Of a stretch of DNA of 5,757 bases, positions 1-4,777 are shown in pieces. The stretch covers positions 4,040-9,796 of the forward strand of contig PMAL01000006.1 of assembly GCA_003152555.1 (NCBI GenBank). Direction: 5' to 3'. This stretch comes from Acidimicrobiaceae bacterium. Its GTDB lineage: Bacteria > Actinomycetota > Acidimicrobiia > Acidimicrobiales > RAAP-2. Each line of letters begins with the position of its first letter. Position 1 is the stretch's first letter. The translations under genes were made by a program, and so were the position numbers. The notes beneath the pieces are model-generated. The model made no database searches. It saw only the letters and a list, made by a program, of their open reading frames with translations, and was not told the origin of the DNA.

Positions 1-184
1 TGCCCGAGGGGTCGTCGTCGGATGCTCCGGTCACCAAACCCGGCCCCATGGCCCGCAGGTACTGGCGCCAGATCGGTCCCTCGTGCGCGGACGTGAGATC
101 GACTTCTGATCGGTGCGAGGACGGTTGGACGGATTGAATTTGAGACTTTCCGACGCTCCGCGTTGGCTTGGGCTTCTTCGCCAT
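1..184 (-). CDS. NRAMP-family divalent metal transporter, N-terminal part (runs off left edge)
   Basis: An open reading frame starts at the ATG at 184-182 and stays open for 61 codons to the left edge, so only the N-terminus is present. The first 35 or so residues are a polar, Lys/Ser/Gln-rich tail beginning MAKKPKPTRS. Then GPIWRQYLRAMGPGLVTGAS leads into DDDPSG (residues 56-61), the hallmark of the first, broken transmembrane helix of the SLC11/NRAMP family, where the Asp binds metal. Family members are inner-membrane proton- or gradient-driven importers, usually of Mn2+ or Fe2+. Canonical members have DPGN at this site. DPSG replaces the metal-binding Asn and is, from memory, shared with the divergent branch that includes Mg2+ transporters, so the substrate is open. 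A GTG at 187-185 directly precedes the ATG, and a TAG lies just before it. The Shine-Dalgarno is weak (GTAGG). It is divergent from the small-gene cluster. Confidence 0.85.
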   Translation of the reverse strand, partial: MAKKPKPTRSVGKSQIQSVQPSSHRSEVDLTSAHEGPIWRQYLRAMGPGLVTGASDDDPSG

Positions 185-350
185 CACCTACGAGCGATCA
201 GGGGAGAGCACCGATGGAATTTCAGCGGCCGCGCGAACGGGGTCCTCTCGACTAGTGAGGTATTGGTTCACGCAACTTTGTCCCTAAGAAGAAAGCGGCG
301 AGCAGTAAGTTGATTACGCGTCGAGAAGATGAAGTCCAAAACATTGCAGA

Positions 351-356
351 ATTATA
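351..356 (-). promoter_or_regulatory. Possible -10 box for the metal transporter gene
   Basis: Read on the minus strand this is a perfect TATAAT, placed so that transcription would begin near 344 and leave a leader of about 160 bases before the transporter start at 184. No good -35 box is visible at 16-18 bases upstream. I saw no recognisable Mn2+ or Mg2+ riboswitch in the predicted leader, so metal control is not shown. Confidence 0.3.
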
Positions 357-613
357 GCCACCGCATTTCCGAAGAGTAGGTTTCTTCAAAACGGAACTCA
401 GTACCGATCAACCGGTTGGCCATCCGGTCGCGCGATGAATCTGTGACCAATGACAGCGTTAATCTTCACATCCGATGAAGCGGTCCCATGCTTCTAAAAA
501 GAGAGTGGTCCCTCAGGACTGGCCGCGCGCCAACCGGCAGTGACTCGGTGCTTAAGGATCAGGTATTCAGCCTGTAGCACAGGGTCGAAGGGCCCTGGTC
601 ACGACCAAGCGGC

Positions 614-630
614 ATTTCTAGAGTAGAAAT
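614..630. repeat. Perfect 7-bp inverted repeat, possible operator
   Basis: ATTTCTA (614-620) and TAGAAAT (624-630) are perfect inverted arms around GAG. The site lies about 85 bases before the DUF6458-like start and just before a TTGACT (647-652) that resembles a -35 box. It has no T-run after it and its stem is AT-rich, so an operator for a dimeric regulator fits better than a terminator. The binding protein is unknown. Confidence 0.35.
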
Positions 631-713
631 AGGGGGAAGTTGATTCTTGACTCTTTCCTACCTGATAAATGGTCAGGTACACGAGGAGGAGGTGCGATAC
701 GGGTCTTGCCGGA

Positions 714-962
714 ATGGTATTGAGCGCCATTGCAGCTGTCGCAGGCGCGATTATGTACCGGGCCGTCACCTATCAAGGTACGGGCTTTCGACTTTCCACC
801 GTGGGGCTGATCCTGATGATTGCTGGAGCCGCTGGATTCGTCGTTTCGTCGATTATTTTTGGTGTGTCTCGACGTGAGGTGGGCACTGGCAAGCACTCGA
901 TGAGCCGCGAGACGACTGATTCGGAGGGGCGTTCGACTTCGGTGCACGAAGAGCGCAAGTAG
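714..962 (+). CDS. Small two-helix membrane protein, DUF6458-like
   Basis: Encodes 82 residues. Residues 1-18 and 28-50 are hydrophobic helices rich in Ala, Gly and Ile, with LSTVGLILMIAGAAGFVVS in the second. This is the pattern of the actinobacterial DUF6458-type membrane proteins, whose function is unknown. A hydrophilic tail (RETTDSEGRSTSVHEERK) follows and is probably cytoplasmic. The start is uncertain. ATG 714 begins directly at helix 1, as in the family, but a strong GAGGAGGAGG at 683-692 lies about 21 bases upstream, too far for a normal Shine-Dalgarno. An in-frame ATG at 669 would add 15 residues but would place that purine run inside the gene. It heads a run of three small genes that includes a CsbD protein, suggesting an envelope or general-stress role by association only. 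Confidence 0.65.
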   Translation: MVLSAIAAVAGAIMYRAVTYQGTGFRLSTVGLILMIAGAAGFVVSSIIFGVSRREVGTGKHSMSRETTDSEGRSTSVHEERK

Positions 963-1090
963 CGGATTCTGGCGCACGTTGAGTTCACGTTGCGAACGAT
1001 CCAGGTTCCTTATCGAAAGGGTCTTGGTTCGCGCGCAGCCGAAGTTGACGGACTGTCTTCAATCATCACAACCAAGAAGGATGGTGCATC

Positions 1091-1315
1091 ATGGCAGGAA
1101 AAATTGAGAAGTCGAAGGGTAAGGTTAAGGTAGCCGTCGGAAGCCTTACTGGCAACAAGAAGTTGGAATCCGAAGGCAAGATCGACCGTCGCGCTGGTGA
1201 GGCGAAGGAGAAGGTTGGCCGCGCGAAGAACAAGGTCGAAGGGGCGTCCGAAAAGGCAGAACGCAAGGCCGTAAAGGCCATTGACAAGGCCAAGGAAGTT
1301 GCGCGTCGCAAGTAG
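1091..1315 (+). CDS. CsbD-family stress-response protein
   Basis: Encodes 74 residues, about the usual CsbD length. The N-terminal half carries the family core: MAGKIEKSKGKVKVAVGSLT, then GNKKLESEGKIDRRAGEAKEK. The rest is a Lys/Ala/Glu-rich helix ending in EVARRK. No signal peptide or membrane segment is present, so it should be a small, very basic, soluble cytoplasmic protein. CsbD of Bacillus subtilis belongs to the sigma-B general stress regulon, but the molecular role of the family is not established. The start is well supported, with AGAAGGA at 1075-1081 nine bases before ATG 1091. A 128-base gap separates it from the preceding gene, so it may have its own promoter. I did not find a clear sigma-B-type GTTT/GGGTA pair there. 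Confidence 0.9.
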   Translation: MAGKIEKSKGKVKVAVGSLTGNKKLESEGKIDRRAGEAKEKVGRAKNKVEGASEKAERKAVKAIDKAKEVARRK

Positions 1316-1408
1316 TTCTTAATCTCTGCGCTCGTCTCCATGCCCTTTAAGGCGGCGAACTCGCAGCGGTTGGCAATACGAAAAATAGGTACTAGCACTG
1401 GAGACATT

Positions 1409-1564
1409 GTGATTGTTTGCGGTTTGATTCTTCTCCTGATTGGGTTTGTTACGGGGATTACGGCTGTATGGACAATCGGAATGATTGTGCTCGTGGTTGG
1501 ACTGGTTCTCTGGCTGCTCGGAGCCATGGGCCACGCTATTGGAGGTCGACGGCACTACTACTGA
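1409..1564 (+). CDS. Small two-helix membrane protein, DUF6131-like
   Basis: Encodes 51 residues from a GTG start. Residues 2-19 and 23-41 form two transmembrane helices in a hairpin (LILLLIGFVTG, then WTIGMIVLVVGLVLWLLG), followed by GHAIGGRRHYY. That basic, aromatic end is a signature of the actinobacterial DUF6131 family, whose function is unknown. GTG 1409 is preferred because relatives begin right at the first helix (MIVxGxILL) and GGAGA lies at 1400-1404. The frame extends upstream to an ATG at 1340, which would add 23 residues (MPFKAANSQRLAIRKIGTST) without a ribosome binding site or family support. It follows the CsbD gene by 93 bases on the same strand and may be co-transcribed with it. 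Confidence 0.75.
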   Translation: MIVCGLILLLIGFVTGITAVWTIGMIVLVVGLVLWLLGAMGHAIGGRRHYY

Positions 1565-1569
1565 CCTTC

Positions 1570-1600
1570 ATCGCGGGCGTAGGCTCCGATAGAACTTTTT
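1570..1600 (+). terminator. Weak possible terminator after the small-gene cluster
   Basis: ATCG (1570-1573) pairs with CGAT (1587-1590), continued inward by three more pairs past a bulged C, with a six-base loop. Ten bases of stem exit lead to TTTTT (1596-1600). It sits just after the DUF6131-like stop codon, which is the right place, but the stem is short and interrupted. Confidence 0.25.
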
Positions 1601-1685
1601 GTTACTGCATTATCGCCACTTGACCCTGCGCATTTCTGAAGCGCCACGTTGCCGAACTGCGACATCGGCCGAGCGTTGGCGCATT

Positions 1686-1832
1686 CTATTTCTTGAAAGC
1701 ATCCTTCGCCTTCTCGCCAGCTGTGACGTGGTGTTCGGTCGTGCGAGGTCCAGCTGTACCAAACCCTTTGCGAATTCGCTGGAGACTCCAGCGGCACTGA
1801 TCGGTGTTCTCTCGTGTGGCAGCATCGCTCAA
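1686..1832 (-). pseudogene. Possible CsbD-like tail, remnant
   Basis: On the minus strand a frame from TTG 1832 to TAG 1686 (48 codons) ends in TAGEKAKDAFKK followed by stop. Many actinobacterial CsbD proteins end in a similar GEKVKDAFKK-type tail. The residues before it (for example RWSLQRIRKGFGTAGPRTT) do not resemble CsbD and lack its core motif, and the other two frames upstream do not restore it. The best reading is the eroded 3' end of a second CsbD gene facing the intact one, or chance similarity over about 12 residues. The rest of the 1565-1864 gap shows no gene I can support. Confidence 0.2.
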
Positions 1833-1864
1833 GAGCTGCCCGACTCCTCGCTAGGGGCCGAGGT

Positions 1865-2281
1865 TCAACTCTCTCGCGTGTCGTGCAACGGCGGGGTGGA
1901 GCAAACGGCGACGAGCAAGCCTTCGGGACTTAGCAGCCTGGCGGTGATTTGCGACCACGGCTCCGTACGGGCTTCGTGAATCAGCTGGTAGCCCTTGCGA
2001 GTGAGTTCTGATGCCGCGGCCGTGACGTCAGGGACTTCGAACTCAATACTTGCCTGGGGGATAGGAATATCGGCGGGCCATTCGGTGGTGCCAAAGCAGG
2101 CGCTCGCCGCCTGCGAAAGGGGCCACAGGCCGAAATGCTTCGTCCCTTCCAGTTCATGAGTGAACACGTACCCACCTTCTTCGCCCTCAAAGGTCAGGCC
2201 CAGGGCGTCCCCGTAGAACGATCGGGCTGCGTCAGCGTCTCGAACGATCGGGGCGACGCTCGCTAGGAACTTAACGTCCAT
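1865..2281 (-). CDS. VOC-superfamily protein (glyoxalase / bleomycin-resistance type)
   Basis: Encodes 138 residues, normal for a single-chain VOC protein. It has two repeated beta-alpha-beta-beta-beta units: the first from about residue 4 to 56 (FLASVAPIVRDADAARSFYG, then HFGLWP), the second from about 77 to 127 (ASIEFEVPDVTAAASELTRK, then a final SPEGLLVAVCS strand). Possible metal or ligand residues are His49, Glu80 or Glu82, and Glu120. Relatives include glyoxalases, extradiol dioxygenases and drug-binding resistance proteins, so the substrate cannot be told from sequence. The start is firm: minus-strand GGAGGTG lies seven bases before the ATG. It is convergent with the small-gene cluster and has no operon partner in view. 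No clear terminator follows its stop. Confidence 0.9.
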   Translation of the reverse strand: MDVKFLASVAPIVRDADAARSFYGDALGLTFEGEEGGYVFTHELEGTKHFGLWPLSQAASACFGTTEWPADIPIPQASIEFEVPDVTAAASELTRKGYQLIHEARTEPWSQITARLLSPEGLLVAVCSTPPLHDTRES

Positions 2282-2325
2282 CTGCTTTCACCTCCGTTAG
2301 GAATTGCTTCGATGCATTTCTCCTC

Positions 2326-2331
2326 ATCATA
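2326..2331 (-). promoter_or_regulatory. Possible -10 box for the VOC gene
   Basis: On the minus strand this reads TATGAT, a five-of-six match to TATAAT. It would start transcription near 2319, leaving a leader of about 37 bases that contains the gene's Shine-Dalgarno. No convincing -35 box is visible. Confidence 0.25.
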
Positions 2332-2421
2332 TGCAGGGTCCGATACGATCCCGCACTACATTTCCAACGTCCGATTTAGCGACATTGAACTGGACTCTGA
2401 GTACCTGGCCCAAGTAACGCG

Positions 2422-2450
2422 AGTGGGCGTCGTCGGATTCGAACCTCGAT
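2422..2450 (-). other. tRNA-like 3' end, decayed
   Basis: On the minus strand a T-loop-like GAGGTTCGAATCC is followed at the correct distance by GACGCCC-A-C, like a tRNA acceptor and discriminator. Only the two inner pairs of the T-stem form, so it is not functional as it stands. It aligns with the better fragment at 2508-2552 over about 27 bases, with roughly 20 identities. It may be an older attachment-site scar or a degenerate copy. Confidence 0.3.
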
Positions 2451-2507
2451 GCGCCGATTAGGGGTGCGGCGTTTCGGAGAGCCTTATCTAATAACCCCGT
2501 TCGAATC

Positions 2508-2552
2508 GGTGGGCGCTAGAGGACTCGAACCTCTGACCTCAGCCGTGTGAAA
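2508..2552 (-). other. 3' half of a tRNA-Val(CAC) gene, probable attachment-site scar
   Basis: Read on the minus strand, all parts of a tRNA 3' half have correct size and order: anticodon loop TTCACAC (2551-2545, anticodon CAC at 2549-2547), 3' anticodon stem GGCTG, five-base variable loop AGGTC, a perfect five-bp T-arm AGAGG/CCTCT around TTCGAGT, acceptor strand AGCGCCC, discriminator A, then CC. The 5' half is absent: the bases before the loop do not pair with GGCTG beyond two positions, and no GGGCGCT acceptor strand exists upstream. A break in or near the anticodon loop is the usual crossover for integrases that target tRNA genes. In such events the orphan 3' half borders the element on its 5' side, placing imported DNA at coordinates above 2552. 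Confidence 0.65.
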
Positions 2553-2811
2553 GTGCTCGCAACGTTTTCACCGGACAACGGCGCACAACGATGTACCACT
2601 TGATCAGGATCAATCCCTACGCTCGGCAACACGAGAAAACGGCGCACTACTCGCTTTGTGGAGCATTTTGTGGGGCAAAAGACTTCTGCTCGTAGACAAC
2701 TGAGGTCCGGAAACCGGTTATCCGAACTCACTTTTCGACACCGCGAAGTTGACTCAGATCCAAGACGAGGAATCACGGCGACTCCTATCGATCTTGACTA
2801 TCGAAAAGCCT
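2553..2811. other. Non-coding region between tRNA scar and GNAT gene
   Basis: No gene is supported on either strand. Small inverted repeats occur: TTGATC/GATCAA (2600-2605, 2608-2613) and TTTTG/CAAAA around TGGGG near 2665. The latter lies past the 3' end of the GNAT gene, but it is too short and AT-rich to call a terminator. If the attachment-site reading is right, this is the end of the imported element. Confidence 0.45.
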
Positions 2812-3333
2812 TTACTCACCGAGCATCGTGAGCCGAGCATCCTTCAAGAGAAGAACCAGATGGAGGTCATCGGTTGGACTCCGCTCCAACTCAGGAATGA
2901 GGTGAAGATAGAAATCGCGTGCTTCTGTGCCTTCGGCATGTATCAATAGTCCCCGACATCCGATTGCATCGCTTATGGTCAATAAGCGCGTGATCGCGTC
3001 AGCGAGGAGAGCTGCACCGAGACCTCTCCTCTCGTGCTCGCTGTCAACTCCCAGTCGAGCTAAGAGCGCCACGGGCTGCGGATAACGCCCCGCGCCCTTC
3101 TGCAGACGTGCGGGAGAATCGATTAAATCCAACTGGGCCATGCACCATGCGTAGTAAGCAATTACGACGCCAGTGTCCTGCTGCGTGACGATAAAAACAC
3201 GCGTCGTACCGGTCGATGCAGATTGCTTGGCATGACGGTGTAGCCACTGTGTTTGCTCTGAAGATCGACAAGTGAAGTTATCGACTTCATCGGTCGACGT
3301 AATTAGACGAGGTGGCTGATACGGCGACGTCAC
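2812..3333 (-). CDS. GNAT-family acetyltransferase toxin (TacT/AtaT-like)
   Basis: Encodes 173 residues, the usual length for a GNAT toxin. Toxins of this type acetylate the amino acid on charged tRNA and block translation. Acetyl-CoA-binding motif A is clear: ALLARLGVDSEHERRGLGAA at about residues 89-108, with R102-R103-G-L-G106. The C-terminal part has EARDFY (Tyr142, at the usual catalytic tyrosine place) and SPTDDLHLVLLL, which matches the SPTD-plus-hydrophobic end of TacT relatives. The start is GTG 3333-3331, inside a GTGA that is also the antitoxin stop, so the two genes overlap by four bases and should be translationally coupled. Target tRNA cannot be read from sequence. An ordinary GNAT enzyme is the alternative, but the DUF1778 partner makes the toxin call strong. 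Confidence 0.9.
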   Translation of the reverse strand: MTSPYQPPRLITSTDEVDNFTCRSSEQTQWLHRHAKQSASTGTTRVFIVTQQDTGVVIAYYAWCMAQLDLIDSPARLQKGAGRYPQPVALLARLGVDSEHERRGLGAALLADAITRLLTISDAIGCRGLLIHAEGTEARDFYLHLIPELERSPTDDLHLVLLLKDARLTMLGE

Positions 3334-3611
3334 TCGCTAAAAGGTGACGGCCGATTCATAAGACGACGCAGACCTGCGAGATCACGAGCGGGCATCTCGT
3401 TCAACTTGTCCCACTGAAAAGCGGCTTCGGCTTCAAGGGCAAAGTGATCTCGATCGGCCAGAACTTGACGAGATGCATCCACCAAGTTGGTGACCACAAA
3501 CGATGTGAGGTCGGTGCCGACAACGTCCACGGCGCGGTCGATGAGGTTTCGTTCTTCCAGCGTGGTCCTCACCTCTAGTCGCTTGTCTCTTGCCCGAGTA
3601 GAAATGCTCAT
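3330..3611 (-). CDS. DUF1778 ribbon-helix-helix antitoxin
   Basis: Encodes 93 residues. The N-terminal ribbon-helix-helix is visible: strand RLEVRTT (11-17), helix A about 18-31 (EERNLIDRAVDVVG), and helix B about 34-51 (DLTSFVVTNLVDASRQVL). It would dimerise and bind operator DNA. The C-terminal part (52-93), ending ARDLAGLRRLMNRPSPF, matches the toxin-wrapping end of DUF1778 antitoxins. These neutralise GNAT toxins and repress their own operon. The start at 3611 is chosen because GGAGG lies eight bases upstream and because a strong promoter (3640-3668) sits just before it. Upstream in-frame starts to 3737 would run through that promoter and add residues unlike the family. It is the first gene of a two-gene operon with the GNAT toxin. 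Confidence 0.9.
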   Translation of the reverse strand: MSISTRARDKRLEVRTTLEERNLIDRAVDVVGTDLTSFVVTNLVDASRQVLADRDHFALEAEAAFQWDKLNEMPARDLAGLRRLMNRPSPFSE

Positions 3612-3629
3612 GTCGAAATCCTCCATCTC

Positions 3630-3650
3630 CCGTACGGCCATTGTACGGCC
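3630..3650. promoter_or_regulatory. Putative autoregulatory operator with 11-base direct repeat
   Basis: GTACGGCC occurs at 3632-3639 and again at 3643-3650, one helical turn (11 bases) apart. The first copy lies within the 8-bp palindrome CCGTACGG (3630-3637). The repeats cover the -10 box and the predicted start site. Ribbon-helix-helix repressors bind short sites repeated on one DNA face, so this is the likely operator of the DUF1778 protein or its complex with the GNAT toxin. Confidence 0.55.
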
Positions 3651-3668
3651 ACAATCCTCGCTTGTCAA
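3640..3668 (-). promoter_or_regulatory. Promoter of the DUF1778-GNAT operon
   Basis: On the minus strand a perfect TTGACA (3668-3663) is followed after exactly 17 bases by TACAAT (3645-3640), a five-of-six -10 box. Transcription would start near 3633, about 22 bases before the antitoxin ATG. This is the best vegetative-type promoter in the window. Confidence 0.75.
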
Positions 3669-3866
3669 GGACCGGGACTTACTCAATACTTGCAGCGGCA
3701 TCGGGAGTTCGACGGGAGGCGGTTGGTGTCTAACCACTCGATCTGAAAGAACGTTCGAGATAGCGATATGAAGTTAACCCAACCCTCGGGTAGGCCCTAG
3801 CGGACAGCTTTCAAACCTTCAGGACTTCAATTCGCGAGGCAATTGCGTCGTCAACTCAGCGAAATT

Positions 3867-3954
3867 GTGAATTCATAAGAGTAATCGTCATTCGTCGAAT
3901 GGGCGCTGGGGTGCTGAGGTCTGAGTGGACCATGAGGGTCACAATAAGAACCGG
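3867..3954 (+). repeat. Diverged intergenic repeat, copy 1 (before vapBC pair 1)
   Basis: Blocks match a second copy at 4769-4865 in the same order: GTGAA-TTCATAAG (3867-3879), AATCGT (3883-3888), GAGTGGACC (3923-3931), GGGTCAC (3936-3942) and GAACCG (3948-3953). Spacing between blocks differs by small indels. It ends about 133 bases before the vapB1 start. The long inverted repeat seen in copy 2 is not kept here, so this copy looks more eroded. Confidence 0.55.
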
Positions 3955-4061
3955 AAGGATTCCAAATAGAGGACTCCTCGCTGGTTGGTGGGTAATTCGC
4001 CCACTTGAACCACTTGATCGGTAATCGCGAGCAAACGTAGTGATCCAGACTGTAGCAATTC

Positions 4062-4081
4062 GTCGCACAATGTGCTACACT
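4062..4081 (+). promoter_or_regulatory. vapB1 promoter -10 and overlapping operator
   Basis: An imperfect inverted repeat GTCGCAC (4062-4068) / GTGCTAC (4072-4078) overlaps a -10-like TACACT (4076-4081). Six bases separate that box from the ATG at 4088, so transcription would begin at or next to the start codon. The intervening CTCCTT is the reverse of a ribosome binding site. No good -35 box is seen. The half-site GTGCTACA is shared with the second vapBC promoter at the same distance from ATG. Confidence 0.55.
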
Positions 4082-4087
4082 CTCCTT

Positions 4088-4336
4088 ATGACAAAGACCA
4101 TCGCTCAACGTGAACTGCGCAATGACAACGCCAGAGTGATCGACGAAGTAGTTGCTGGCGAGAGTTTCGTTGTGACCCGCAATGGAGTCCCAGTAGCCGA
4201 ATTGCTGCCTCTTCGTGCGCTACGACGCACCTTGGTTCCGAAATCCAGCATCGCAAATTTTATCGATACTGGGCCCGGTATCGATGCGAAGCTCTTTCGG
4301 GCCAACCTCGACAACCTCATCAATCAGGATCTCTAG
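4088..4336 (+). CDS. vapB: Phd/YefM-type antitoxin, VapB partner of PIN toxin 1
   Basis: Encodes 82 residues. The N-terminal part, MTKTIAQRELRNDNARVIDE followed by VVAGESFVVTRNGVPVAELLPL, is the DNA-binding dimer fold of the Phd/YefM superfamily. The C-terminal 35 or so residues (from about LVPKSS) should be the flexible toxin-binding segment. The antitoxin would block the neighbouring VapC RNase and repress the operon. ATG 4088 is chosen because it gives the standard family N-terminus and fits a leaderless transcript. An in-frame ATG at 4070 would lie inside the operator. Its TAG stop directly abuts the toxin ATG with no bases between. Confidence 0.9.
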   Translation: MTKTIAQRELRNDNARVIDEVVAGESFVVTRNGVPVAELLPLRALRRTLVPKSSIANFIDTGPGIDAKLFRANLDNLINQDL

Positions 4337-4732
4337 ATGACCACGGGGCTACTAGACACTTCGGTAGTAATCGACTGGGATGATCCCTCGGTCCAAAGAG
4401 CCCTGCCTGAGGAGATCGCGGTCAGCGCGATCACACTTGCGGAATTGGCCGCCGGCCCAATTCTGGCATCCACCGTCACCGAGCAATCAATTCGTCAGGC
4501 GCGCCTGCAGCAAACCGAAGCAACCTTTGAGCCAATCCCCTTCGATGCAGCCGCCGCGCGAAGTTTTGGCCAGATTATTGCGGCCGTTGCAATTACCGGT
4601 CGCACGCACCGATCGCGCATTGCGGATCTATTCATAGCGGCAATCGCTCACGCCAATGGCCTCGAACTCTATACGCGCAACCCGGACGACTTCATCGGCC
4701 TCGAAGAACTGATTCACGTTATTACCGTCTGA
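4337..4732 (+). CDS. vapC: PIN-domain RNase toxin VapC (pair 1)
   Basis: Encodes 131 residues, the normal VapC length. PIN-domain acidic residues sit in the right places: Asp7 in LLDTSVVID, Glu36 in ITLAELAAGP, Asp97 in RSRIADLFIAAIAHANGLEL, and Asp117 or Asp118 in YTRNPDDF. These chelate Mg2+ in an active site that cuts RNA, in known cases tRNAs or the ribosomal sarcin-ricin loop. The actual target cannot be inferred. All catalytic residues are present, so the toxin is probably active. It begins immediately after the antitoxin stop, with AGGAT at 4326-4330 as ribosome binding site inside the antitoxin gene. Confidence 0.92.
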   Translation: MTTGLLDTSVVIDWDDPSVQRALPEEIAVSAITLAELAAGPILASTVTEQSIRQARLQQTEATFEPIPFDAAAARSFGQIIAAVAITGRTHRSRIADLFIAAIAHANGLELYTRNPDDFIGLEELIHVITV

Positions 4733-4737
4733 GCGAC

Positions 4738-4777
4738 GTGAACTTCGACCAGGTTGACTTCGTGAACGGTGAACTTC
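4738..4777 (+). repeat. Short GTGAACTTC direct repeats after vapC 1
   Basis: GTGAACTTC occurs at 4738-4746 and 4769-4777, with the variant GTTGACTTC at 4753-4761 and a partial GTGAAC at 4762-4767. The last copy is also the start of the longer repeat at 4769-4865. The role is unknown and no terminator is visible here. Confidence 0.4.

Larger units (their letters stand above)
185..713. other. Non-coding region between divergent genes
   Basis: About 530 bases with no convincing gene on either strand. Visible structure: a perfect 9-bp inverted repeat CCGGTTGGC (412-420) and GCCAACCGG (529-537), 108 bases apart; hairpins inside it at CTTCA/TGAAG (464-468, 476-480) and GTCC/GGAC (508-511, 516-519); CAGGG/CCCTG (580-584, 593-597); and a palindrome at 614-630 listed separately. 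It must hold the promoters of both flanking genes. The nested hairpins could belong to an untranslated leader or small RNA, but no known RNA family is recognised. Confidence 0.6.
3669..4087. other. Non-coding region between divergent toxin-antitoxin modules
   Basis: About 420 bases separate the DUF1778-GNAT promoter from the first vapB start. No gene is supported on either strand. The minus-strand frames here are Tyr/Ser/Pro-rich without family likeness or ribosome binding sites. The region contains a diverged repeat copy (3867-3954), a small hairpin ATTCG/CGAAT around 3890-3900, and the vapB1 promoter and operator at its right end. Confidence 0.55.

Noticed and set aside
113..313. Plus-strand open frame of 66 codons
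   Set aside because: It overlaps the N-terminus of the metal transporter on the other strand, has no ribosome binding site or family likeness, and is Arg/Leu-rich as expected for an antisense shadow.
618..977. Minus-strand frame opposite the DUF6458-like gene
   Set aside because: Low-complexity, His/Arg/Ser-rich translation without motifs; the plus-strand frame has two clear transmembrane helices and a family match.
1066..1527. Minus-strand frame of 153 codons opposite CsbD and the DUF6131-like gene
   Set aside because: It spans two recognisable plus-strand genes and their gap, and its Ser/Thr/Pro-rich sequence is a reverse shadow of Lys/Glu-rich and hydrophobic codons.
1599..1979. Plus-strand frame of 126 codons
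   Set aside because: Its second half is antisense to the VOC gene and the first half shows no motif, ribosome binding site or typical composition.
2508..2600. Complete tRNA-Val gene on the minus strand
   Set aside because: The 3' half is perfect but no matching acceptor strand GGGCGCT, D-arm or 5' anticodon stem lies upstream, so a whole tRNA is not present.
2600..2680. Terminator for the GNAT gene
   Set aside because: The inverted repeats TTGATC/GATCAA and TTTTG/CAAAA are short, AT-rich and more than 130 bases past the stop, without a T-run in the correct place.
2516..2776. Minus-strand frame over the tRNA fragment
   Set aside because: It reads through the tRNA-derived segment and has no ribosome binding site or family resemblance.
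2749..2949. Plus-strand frame overlapping the 3' end of the GNAT gene
   Set aside because: More than half is antisense to a confident coding region and the peptide matches nothing known to me.
3612..3737. N-terminal extension of the DUF1778 antitoxin to an upstream start
   Set aside because: It would run through a consensus promoter and operator, adds residues unlike the family, and ATG 3611 has a proper GGAGG.
3851..4108. Minus-strand frame before vapB1, and a similar one at 4628-4921
   Set aside because: Their translations share short words such as GSYC and GPLR only because of the underlying DNA repeat. Neither has a ribosome binding site, and both run across the vapB promoter or vapC coding DNA.
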